Shown: in pieces, positions 7,231 through 14,285 of the stretch | Layout of the letters: each line of letters begins with the position of its first letter | Numbering within the stretch: the stretch's first letter is position 1 | IMG/VR virus record: IMGVR_UViG_3300021373_001372 | Location: 1-29,593 of that record | From: a virus | Length of the DNA stretch: 29,593 nucleotides | Strand: one strand, 5' to 3' | The notes under the pieces: generated by a model | What the model was told of the DNA's origin: nothing | Seen by the model: the letters and a program-made list of their open reading frames with translations, nothing else | Databases searched by the model: none | Made by a program: the position numbers and the translations under genes

Positions 7231-7637
7231 TCTTCTTCGGTTTTGGCCTTAGAAGTTTGTTTTTTAGGTGTGGATTTCTTAGCAGTTGTCTTTTTTGCAG
7301 TAGATTTTCTAGTTGCTCTTTTAGCCGTAGCCTTCAACTTTTCGGGAACAGTTGGCTTCGTCTTTGCAGGAAGAAGCCTTGTCTCAAGTTCATGGGTTTG
7401 GCAATTGAGATAAGAAGTAAGTATATTTGCTTCTCTTTCGGGAAGAGAACATAGTTCTTCTCTATCCTCCTCAACAAAAAGTACTTCTATGTTTTTACCA
7501 CCGTAATAACGAGAGGCTACCAAGGCGGAAACTGTTTTAGCCTCCACCTTGGTAACTTCAATCATTCCTTCGACACCATTACGCACTACAAGAGATTCAG
7601 CCTTTCGGTATGAGTCTTTTAATCGTAGAGTTGCCAA
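7227..7637 (-). CDS. Virion-region protein with histone H1-like basic tail
   Basis: This 136-aa protein. Residues 1-90 look like a compact mixed domain (MIEVTKVEAKTVSALVASRY). Residues 91-130 are a Lys/Thr/Ser/Ala/Pro tail with repeats such as KKTTAKKSTPKK, closely resembling histone H1 C-terminal tails, and the end is acidic (KTEEE). It starts with TTG at 7637, set by GAGGTGAT fused to the preceding stop. Located between decoration-like genes, it probably binds nucleic acid, perhaps packaged DNA inside the head. The tail is plain in the sequence; the DNA-binding role is inferred from composition. Confidence 0.6.
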   Translation of the reverse strand: MATLRLKDSYRKAESLVVRNGVEGMIEVTKVEAKTVSALVASRYYGGKNIEVLFVEEDREELCSLPEREANILTSYLNCQTHELETRLLPAKTKPTVPEKLKATAKRATRKSTAKKTTAKKSTPKKQTSKAKTEEE

Positions 7638-7648
7638 ATTAAATCACC

Positions 7649-8227
7649 TCAAAGGTTTCCTATTACTTCAACGACAATATATCCCAAATCACTTACTGCC
7701 GCATTAGCACCAGTAGACATCACAGTTGCACCAAGTTCTAGAGTGCTACTTGATAGTCCTAGAGTTGTTTCCCCACTTGTCCCAACTATTTTGTTGAAAG
7801 AGTGTATAGTAGATTCTTGACCTATTACCCTAAATGAACTAATGGTACTTAGTCCAAAACTAGAAGCACTTAGAAGTTCATAAGTTGGTGTAATGGTTAT
7901 TTCATCATTAGTAGCATCATCAGTAATACCGTCTGATTCTACAACAATTGTACCCACATCAGCCGAAACAACTACTTTAACTCCGTTATTTCCGCTACTG
8001 GCCGCACTACCAATTGTAATGTGTCTTCCAACTGCGGGTACAGTAAACGCTGTTCCACTGTTATGTGCAATAATTTCTTGTGCATCATCTAAGTCTACAG
8101 TGCTTGTAACTGTTGCATCTCTATACGCAGTAATGTTTACCTTTGCTCTTACCACATATTCATCACCCAATACTTTAGGGCCATCATGTCCTTTATGGTC
8201 TGCCAATAATGTAACTGTATGTGTCAT
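7649..8227 (-). CDS. Putative capsid decoration protein
   Basis: This 192-aa protein, beginning MTHTVTLLADHKGHDGPKVL, is dominated by Val, Thr, Ser, Ala and Gly with many beta-strand patterns (VKVVVSADVGTIVVESDG, DEITITPTYELLSASSFG) and very few Lys or Arg. It directly follows the major capsid gene, with a TGA-GGTG stop/ribosome-site fusion, a place typical for head decoration or stabilisation proteins. The composition and position support a virion surface protein. I recognise no named family, so the precise role is an inference. Confidence 0.6.
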   Translation of the reverse strand: MTHTVTLLADHKGHDGPKVLGDEYVVRAKVNITAYRDATVTSTVDLDDAQEIIAHNSGTAFTVPAVGRHITIGSAASSGNNGVKVVVSADVGTIVVESDGITDDATNDEITITPTYELLSASSFGLSTISSFRVIGQESTIHSFNKIVGTSGETTLGLSSSTLELGATVMSTGANAAVSDLGYIVVEVIGNL

Positions 8228-8236
8228 TTAAACACC

Positions 8237-9574
8237 TCAAGCCACATTTGTGATTTTTCCTTGACCCTTAAAGAATGAACAACCGACTTCACCGATGGTT
8301 CGGTAAAGTGCTTGGTTTCCTAGACGACCAACACCGAATGGGTTTCCATTTGAAATACCGTCCTCAAAGTATTGAGTCGGCTTAAGAACAGAAAGCCATA
8401 GATGGTCTGTATCAAGGAAAAGCAAATCGCTAATTCCTGTGTCCGAAGAGTTCAAAGTTGAGGTCATATCCTTACAAGGAATAAGGGGAATGTCGTAGTA
8501 AGTTGCCACACGGAAACCAACTTCAGCACCCTTAATTCCACGAACACCATTATGTGTCGGGATAACTTCCTTTCTATCCATGAATCTCTCTTGGCTTTGT
8601 AGCAAATCAGCAATTGCTTGAATAGTGTCATATCCAGTAAGAATACACTTAGGAGAACCACCTGCAATTCTCAAGTTGCGAATCATGTTGTTAAGCAAAG
8701 TAAGAGTCAATGGTCGAACAGAAGAAGCCGCATAAGAAGAGTTGAAATCTACTTCAGCATCAAGGAAAGAAGCCGCAGTAAATCGCTCATCACCGTAGAT
8801 TTGAGCGAGGTTGTTTGTAGCATCATTCATTGTATCAGTCATAAGAACTCCACCATCAGCCGCAAGAAGTTCTGCTCGGCTAGAGACGACCTTCAAGAGA
8901 GAAGTATAGTTTCTTTCAATATTTGCTAGAGCCGAAACTTCACCGTATGCTTTCAAGTCCATAAGTAGCATTTTGTTTTGTGCTTCTGCGTGTGCTTTAC
9001 CCATGTCTTCACGGATAATAGCACGAATATCTCCAAGTCCATCATCAATTTGAGCCATTTCCATAGCAAGTTCGGAAATATCGAACTGATGTGCAATAGT
9101 CTTAGGACTCATAAAGAGTTGGGCGTAAGTTGGGGACATTGAACCAAGTCCATCATTCGCAGTAGAAAGTCCTGCGTTTTCGGGAACGCCACCTATTTCA
9201 TCTGCTTGTGGGTCATCAGCACCTATACCGCCACCGCTACCATCAAATTGTAGTGTAAGTTTTGAATCCGAACCACCAAAAGGTCGGCTCTTTAGTATTC
9301 TCCAACCGGATGAAGTGTAAGGTCGCTTTGCTAGCATAGCAAGAGCATTTACTTCTCGGTTTAGCATAGACCAAACTTTTTGTCCGTATAGTTGATTATA
9401 CATTCCAGTTGTAGTACCAATACCAGTTACGCCGGATGCTCCTGCGTCTGCAATATCGTGTGCAGTGTGTAGTCCTTGAACTGCACCTGCTTGTTTCAAT
9501 AGGGAGTTTCCGCCAAAGGCAGGTAGTCCATATGTCGCCGCTTCTAAATCTCTAATTGTGTTAATATATCCCAT
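8237..9574 (-). CDS. Major capsid protein (HK97-like fold expected)
   Basis: This 445-aa protein, beginning MGYINTIRDLEAATYGLPAF. It has features usual for tailed-virus capsid proteins: a Gly/Ala-rich N-arm (about 1-60), a long mixed region with FMSPKTIAHQFDISELAMEM (E-loop and spine-helix area), a helix with IIREDMGKAHAEAQNKM, and a C-terminal beta part with DLLFLDTDHLWLSVLKPTQY. It lies directly after the protease/scaffold gene and before a decoration-like gene, the standard order. It is preceded by GAGGTGAA fused to the protease stop. Assignment is from gene order, size and overall pattern and is strong. The first 60 residues could be a cleaved delta-like region, but no separate delta domain is evident. 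Confidence 0.85.
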   Translation of the reverse strand: MGYINTIRDLEAATYGLPAFGGNSLLKQAGAVQGLHTAHDIADAGASGVTGIGTTTGMYNQLYGQKVWSMLNREVNALAMLAKRPYTSSGWRILKSRPFGGSDSKLTLQFDGSGGGIGADDPQADEIGGVPENAGLSTANDGLGSMSPTYAQLFMSPKTIAHQFDISELAMEMAQIDDGLGDIRAIIREDMGKAHAEAQNKMLLMDLKAYGEVSALANIERNYTSLLKVVSSRAELLAADGGVLMTDTMNDATNNLAQIYGDERFTAASFLDAEVDFNSSYAASSVRPLTLTLLNNMIRNLRIAGGSPKCILTGYDTIQAIADLLQSQERFMDRKEVIPTHNGVRGIKGAEVGFRVATYYDIPLIPCKDMTSTLNSSDTGISDLLFLDTDHLWLSVLKPTQYFEDGISNGNPFGVGRLGNQALYRTIGEVGCSFFKGQGKITNVA

Positions 9575-9584
9575 TTAATTCACC

Positions 9585-10766
9585 TCAAATGTTTCCGCCG
9601 ACTGCTTTATGAATTTCACTCCAAGACATTTCAGCAATCTCTTCTGTAGAGAAAACCTTTGTCGTTGTAGCGGCTTCTGTAGCCTTGCGAATGTTGTTCT
9701 TTTCTGTTGTAAGAGACTTGCGTAGTTCAGCAAACTCATTTGTAAGTGCGGTAATTTCTGCTTGGGCATCATATTCCGACTTAGCAACCATAGATTCTCT
9801 ATGAGCAGTTTCTTGTTCAAATCTCTTAGCAAAAGTTCCTGCTAGGTTATCGTAGGCCAACTTTTCTAGTTGTTCTGCTCGGTATTGAGCATATGCCTTC
9901 TCGATATTTTCAGCACTCAAGTTAAGAGTGTTAAACTCGGAGTTGTCAAATGCCTTTGAAACCATGCCTTCTTTCTTTGCTTGAAGTCCTGCTTGTTCCA
10001 TAGGCTTTCCTGCTCCACCTAGGTTTTCATCATCGTTACCGTCAAGAGTAGTGGCTTTCTTTTCATCATCCATATACTCCATAGATTCTTCTTCGACTTC
10101 CATCATTTCGTCTTCCATTTTCTCATTCAATGGGTGGCCTTCGCCCTTATCCATTGATGGTTCTTCTTCTTCTTTACGCAGGGTATTGACTTCCTCAAGA
10201 AGAGTGTCAAGTTCCGCTAGTGCTTTTTCTAATTTGCTCATATTTTTGTCCTCCTTTAATATATCGAACTTCGCTTCGGGATTGATTCCTTTTTCACATA
10301 TGGTTACTTCATGTAGTTCGAGTTTGCTTATTTCGCTATACTCTCCCAATTCTTCATGGTGTTTCTTCACTTTTTGTAAAGCCTGTCCCCCTATGCTAAA
10401 ACTCCTCAATGTTCCTTTGCGAATACTTCTGTTTATCTCTTTGGCCTTTTCAATATCATCTCTTAATTTTATTACTACAAAAAACCCGACATCATCTACT
10501 TCTGTTTTCCATAGTTTGCCGCTTGAATCTCTATATGATTGAATGACTTCTCCGACTTGAACATTTGAATGGTTTGTCATTACATTTCTAAATTTATTTT
10601 TTTCCATGAACTTTTCTACTGCTTCATTCAATGCTTTTAGAGTAATCAAATCATTTTGTTTATCTACCATTTCAATAGAAGCATAACCACCAATCATTAG
10701 TTCATCGCTTTTAGCCTTAATGATTTTAAAGTCATTTTCCTTTTGAGCAATAATGGTCTTCAACAT
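9585..10766 (-). CDS. Prohead maturation protease fused to scaffold domain, with C-terminal MSW tag
   Basis: From ATG 10766 this is 393 aa (an in-frame TTG nine bases upstream is less likely). Residues 10-175 match HK97/XkdF-type prohead serine proteases: catalytic His candidate H66 in MTNHSN, catalytic Ser candidate S124 in LRSFSIGG, then the strand LELHEVTICEKGINPEA. The rest is acidic, coiled-coil scaffold (Glu/Met-rich 180-270, helices 280-360). It ends with STEEIAEMSWSEIHKAVGGNI-like sequence, where MSW at 380-382 is the same motif that begins eleven other proteins here. The enzyme normally digests scaffold and processes capsid proteins inside the prohead. A TATA-like element upstream suggests it opens a capsid transcription unit. 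Confidence 0.85.
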   Translation of the reverse strand: MLKTIIAQKENDFKIIKAKSDELMIGGYASIEMVDKQNDLITLKALNEAVEKFMEKNKFRNVMTNHSNVQVGEVIQSYRDSSGKLWKTEVDDVGFFVVIKLRDDIEKAKEINRSIRKGTLRSFSIGGQALQKVKKHHEELGEYSEISKLELHEVTICEKGINPEAKFDILKEDKNMSKLEKALAELDTLLEEVNTLRKEEEEPSMDKGEGHPLNEKMEDEMMEVEEESMEYMDDEKKATTLDGNDDENLGGAGKPMEQAGLQAKKEGMVSKAFDNSEFNTLNLSAENIEKAYAQYRAEQLEKLAYDNLAGTFAKRFEQETAHRESMVAKSEYDAQAEITALTNEFAELRKSLTTEKNNIRKATEAATTTKVFSTEEIAEMSWSEIHKAVGGNI

Positions 10767-10795
10767 ATTACCCAATTTCCTTTGTTTCCCTTCGA

Positions 10796-10803
10796 CTATA
10801 TAA
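10796..10803 (-). promoter_or_regulatory. TATA-box-like promoter for the protease-capsid genes
   Basis: On the minus strand the sequence TTATATAG lies just after the DNA ligase stop, with its centre about 34 bases before the protease ATG. An archaeal transcription start about 25 bases downstream would fall near 10774, leaving a leader of under ten bases. The protease gene has only a poor ribosome site, which fits a leaderless or short-leader transcript. The match is to a short AT-rich motif only. Confidence 0.4.
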
Positions 10804-10804
10804 C

Positions 10805-13321
10805 CTATTCCATATTTTTTGGTAAATCTAGGTCAATATACTTGTCTTTATAGATATTCCATACACCTTCATCACTATCTTTATCAACAGGTTTTTGTTC
10901 ATAACCCGTCCAAGAAAGCCACATTAGTTTTTCATCTACAGGAATTACTCGGAAGTGCATTTTAGTTTCAAACTTATTTCCTTTAATAATATATTCATGA
11001 TAACCATGTCTTTGAACTCCTATCTCTACAGTACCTTCATCTATCAACTGCCCCTTTTCAATATTTTTAGATATTTTAGCAGGGTACTTGTTTGCTTTAC
11101 CAAACAAAGAAAATATATCATCATCATTAGGTAAGTCAATAAGCCAAGCGAGAGTTTCTCCCTTATGTTTAATAATAAAGTCTAAATTGTCGTCTTTTCT
11201 AGAATATATTTTGAACTCGGACATTTCTTTTGTAATATCTGTCTCATCCACATGTAATTTACCATTAGAAAAATGTAGGCCCTCTCTTCTATTAGCCCAA
11301 TCCTTTACATCGTTATCGGATGCCTTTGATAAAACCTTTAACATTTTAGAAGAGTCACTATCAAAAAGAGTTTCATATTCACTTGGCATTTTTTCTCTCA
11401 AATATAAGTGTATTTCTTTAGGAGTTTGTGGGCCTTTTTCTTTAATTCTATTTTTTATGGCTATTGTTATTTTTCCTTGTAGTGTTTTTAATGTTAATTC
11501 TGCTTCCTCTTTCCACATATCTAGGTCGGCTAGTGCGTTTTTAGACATTAAATTAGATTCTTCAAATCCATAAATTGTAAACCCATCCATTGACTTTGCA
11601 ATCAATACTGCTTCGCCATGTATGTTATCAGTAATGGTGATTCCCTTTTTTAACGCCTCTATTTTATATTTCAAAGAAGGCTTAGTGTTCTTAGATAACA
11701 TCTCTAAAGTAACTATTTTATCGGGAGTCTCCACTTCGGGGACTTCAATAACATTAGCGGAATAGAGAGTGTACCTACCATCGGATTCCTTGACTTCATC
11801 TACCTTTACTCTAATAATGTCTCCAACTTTGACATTGGTTTTAGTATTCAATGCTTTTCCGACATTCATGTATAGAGTGCCATTTAATTCAACAATGTGT
11901 TTTCCTTCTTCTAGAGATGGCCCTGCTCCTAAAGTGTAAGAGTATAGGTTTGATTTTGTAGTCTTCTTATCTAGAACAATCATATCTAAATCTACAAATT
12001 TCTTCCATTTAATCCATTTAGGGTTTTTCTTAGTGCCTATAAAATAAGTAGATGTCAAATCCTTTATGACAACTCCCTCGGAAGTCGGCATATTCATAAT
12101 TTCCTTAGCATACTCTTCTATGTCTTTTAGAGAGTCAGCAGTTCTAGTGTCTTTCTTAGAAGGGAAGTGTAGGGCATCCGATGTCTTGGCCGAATAGTTG
12201 TTAAAAAGAATATTGATTCTTTGTTCTAGTTCCTCATCCGTCATGTTCTTTTCCTCATGTCTCATTATGTCAAAAACATGTGCCTTAAGTTTGGCATTAG
12301 GATATTTATTTTTGAATACATGCGATATAGTGTCGGCTCTATGTAGAGCATCTTCACCATCAAATAATATTAGTTCAGCATCTAGTATACAATCCCCGTA
12401 AGATTTCTTCTTCATTTCAGTAACTTGTTCGGGACACTTATCAGTAATATCCTTTTCATTATATGAATAGATTTTAACTTGATTGTCTATTTTATGTATT
12501 TGTATTCTCATACCATCATACTTTTCTTGAACTAAGTAGTCGCCGGAAAAACCTTGTAGTTCCTGCATGTCTTCTATGTCGAATATTCTATACATTGGTT
12601 TGTTTGGTATGATGAAGTGAGATATTGATTTTTCTTCTGTGGATTTTTTCTCGGCTTTTTTAAGTTCCACTTGGGTAAGAGCATTCCACTTTTCCTCGGA
12701 ATATTTTTCTACGAACTTCTCTTGTAGTAGTTTTAATGCCTGTTTGAAACTAGACTCTACCTTTTTACTGTCTTTATTATCACCATAATGTTCTATTACA
12801 AACAATGGTATGTCTTTAACTTGAAGGTCTAATCCTTCCAAACCATCGGTAATGTCATCTCCTTGAAACTCCATTGATTCATAGAAGTCTTCGGGTAGTG
12901 CGTCATCGTCGGAACGAATAGCATAATGAATAAACTTTACAAATGTGCTTTTGTCCGACAATAGGCTCTCTAAAACATTACCTTTGAACTTTTTAGCGAA
13001 TGGGTCATTAACATTTTCCGAGTCAAAACGCATTTGTTTAATTGCCTCATAGACAATTTTTGCACTACCACTAGACGGACTTCCTGCATCATCAGCCTCT
13101 ACATGGCGTTCATCAAGGTATTCTTTTATCTCTTTACCTAGAGGGGATATAGAATCATACGCTTCTTTTATTTCTTCTAGTGCGTTTCTCCAACGACCCC
13201 CGTATTCTTTAGGGTCAGTTCGTGCTGATAAATAGGCTACTCGCACCTTTTCAAAAAGTGAAAGTATTTCATTTGAGATTGGGTTGCTGTCCTTCTCAAA
13301 CATTAAGCCAGTGGTTGCCAT
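10805..13321 (-). CDS. ATP-dependent DNA ligase with extra N- and C-terminal domains
   Basis: From ATG 13321 (AGTGAT upstream; an in-frame GTG at 13330 lies inside that site) this is 838 aa. Residues 1-230 are helical and unrecognised. The ligase core follows: adenylation motif E-K-Y-D-G with Lys267, then LDAELILFDG, HVFDIM, EGVVIKD and WIKWKKF, and an OB-like segment with GDIIRVKVDEV. Around 610-680 is a winged-helix-like stretch. Residues about 700-820 (FIIKHKGETLAWLIDLP, HFRVIPVDEKLMWLSW) resemble the LigD 3'-phosphoesterase fold, but its catalytic His/Asp cluster is not evident. It would seal DNA nicks. Unusually it lies inside the structural operon, between the portal and the protease. 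It lacks the MSW tag. Confidence 0.85.
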   Translation of the reverse strand: MATTGLMFEKDSNPISNEILSLFEKVRVAYLSARTDPKEYGGRWRNALEEIKEAYDSISPLGKEIKEYLDERHVEADDAGSPSSGSAKIVYEAIKQMRFDSENVNDPFAKKFKGNVLESLLSDKSTFVKFIHYAIRSDDDALPEDFYESMEFQGDDITDGLEGLDLQVKDIPLFVIEHYGDNKDSKKVESSFKQALKLLQEKFVEKYSEEKWNALTQVELKKAEKKSTEEKSISHFIIPNKPMYRIFDIEDMQELQGFSGDYLVQEKYDGMRIQIHKIDNQVKIYSYNEKDITDKCPEQVTEMKKKSYGDCILDAELILFDGEDALHRADTISHVFKNKYPNAKLKAHVFDIMRHEEKNMTDEELEQRINILFNNYSAKTSDALHFPSKKDTRTADSLKDIEEYAKEIMNMPTSEGVVIKDLTSTYFIGTKKNPKWIKWKKFVDLDMIVLDKKTTKSNLYSYTLGAGPSLEEGKHIVELNGTLYMNVGKALNTKTNVKVGDIIRVKVDEVKESDGRYTLYSANVIEVPEVETPDKIVTLEMLSKNTKPSLKYKIEALKKGITITDNIHGEAVLIAKSMDGFTIYGFEESNLMSKNALADLDMWKEEAELTLKTLQGKITIAIKNRIKEKGPQTPKEIHLYLREKMPSEYETLFDSDSSKMLKVLSKASDNDVKDWANRREGLHFSNGKLHVDETDITKEMSEFKIYSRKDDNLDFIIKHKGETLAWLIDLPNDDDIFSLFGKANKYPAKISKNIEKGQLIDEGTVEIGVQRHGYHEYIIKGNKFETKMHFRVIPVDEKLMWLSWTGYEQKPVDKDSDEGVWNIYKDKYIDLDLPKNME

Positions 13322-13326
13322 ACTAA

Positions 13327-13713
13327 TCACTTATGCTTTAGATATGTTACTAATCGTCGTTTAAATTCATTTAGAATGATTTCTACCTGTTGTACCTTCT
13401 CTTCTTGTTCAACCCTACTGTCTTCTCCTGTTTTTACCAAATATGCAATTTCTTCTATAACATCTTTAAACATTGAATCCATGCTTACATCAACTGCTTT
13501 ACCAATAGTTTCTCCGCCCATCCCGTAGCCTTCTTTCTTTTGATTTACATTATAGTTTTCAGCCTTTGGTCTCTTAACTTTAACATGTTCAACTTCATCA
13601 TCATAAGGGAGTTCTGTAGAACTACCTACTAGTTTAATAGTCTCTTTTGCTTTGCGAACAAGTCTAATCGCTCTACTAATTTCTGCCTCTTCCTTAGTCA
13701 TTTTCTCCGGCAT
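13327..13713 (-). CDS. Unknown charged helical protein
   Basis: The start is placed at ATG 13713 because GGAGG lies at the right distance upstream; a more upstream in-frame ATG (13728) overlaps that site. The 128-aa product begins MPEKMTKEEAEISRAIRLVR. It has a basic N-terminal helix, a Gly/Lys linker (about 50-65) and a C-terminal coiled-coil-like helix ending in RRLVTYLKHK. Its TGA is fused to the ligase ribosome site, so the two are coupled. I recognise no family. It might be a small virion or ligase-associated protein, but nothing in the sequence decides this. Confidence 0.55.
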   Translation of the reverse strand: MPEKMTKEEAEISRAIRLVRKAKETIKLVGSSTELPYDDEVEHVKVKRPKAENYNVNQKKEGYGMGGETIGKAVDVSMDSMFKDVIEEIAYLVKTGEDSRVEQEEKVQQVEIILNEFKRRLVTYLKHK

Positions 13714-13714
13714 A

Positions 13715-13942
13715 TTACTGTCCTCCATTTACGAATCTCTCAATGTCACTCCAACTCATTTTATGAATTGCGTCACTATCGGGTACTGTGCTGTTGTTCA
13801 TTGAAGGAGTTGGTGAATCAACTACAACAAAACCGGACTTCATTAATAGATTATCCTTGTTGTAAACGGCTGTTTCTAGTTCTCTAATCCTGCCGACTAA
13901 TTCTTTCAAAATAACCAACATGTCTTCGTTTGTATCACTCAT
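13715..13942 (-). CDS. 75-aa protein ending in the MSW tag
   Basis: The protein begins MSDTNEDMLVILKELVGRIR, forming a short coiled coil (about 5-28), followed by a Ser/Pro/Asn-rich linker, and ends IHKMSWSDIERFVNGGQ. The MSW at 62-64 and the shape of the whole ending parallel the C-terminus of the prohead protease/scaffold (MSWSEIHKAVGGNI). The two therefore share a C-terminal peptide although their bodies differ. It overlaps the stop of the preceding tagged gene. Its function is unknown; a small scaffold or core component is a reasonable guess from the shared ending. Confidence 0.6.
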   Translation of the reverse strand: MSDTNEDMLVILKELVGRIRELETAVYNKDNLLMKSGFVVVDSPTPSMNNSTVPDSDAIHKMSWSDIERFVNGGQ

Positions 13943-14285
13943 CTCTCAAATCCCCCTTTCTCTTAGGATATACAATTGACCGTAAATCTCGGTACAGCAA
14001 CTCATACTCCTTACGGAGTTTGCTCGACAACGCAACCATATCAATGTTCCTCTCATCAATACTTACAAACTTCTTTTTCATTTTATCATCAGCCTTAACC
14101 AAATCCAAATCTCTTAGCATATCAATTAACTCCCCCATTCTAGTAAAATCCTGCCCGAAATATTCTGTTGGTTCGGCTGATTGAAGGGTCTTCTTCAAAG
14201 ACTTCTTCTTTTTCTTATCCATACTTTCTAGTATAGGGCTATACTCTTTTTCAATCTGTTCTTTCAATATGTATTCCCAAGTCAT
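13935..14285 (-). CDS. Unknown helical protein with N-terminal MSW-type tag
   Basis: This 116-aa protein begins MTWEYILKEQIEKEYSP, matching the shared tag M-x-W-x-x-[IV]-[LI]-[KR]. The body is strongly helical, with a Lys run (KKKKKSLKK, about 24-32) and alternating charged residues up to a basic end (YPKRKGDLRDE). It overlaps the stop of the 573-aa gene by four bases and its own stop overlaps the 75-aa gene, so the three are coupled. No enzymatic motif is visible. The tag links it to the group of presumed cargo or core proteins. Confidence 0.6.
   Translation of the reverse strand: MTWEYILKEQIEKEYSPILESMDKKKKKSLKKTLQSAEPTEYFGQDFTRMGELIDMLRDLDLVKADDKMKKKFVSIDERNIDMVALSSKLRKEYELLYRDLRSIVYPKRKGDLRDE

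Noticed and set aside
9575-9832. 85-codon minus-strand frame at the protease end
   Set aside because: Overlaps the 3' end of the protease/scaffold in another frame, with no ribosome site or protein-like pattern.
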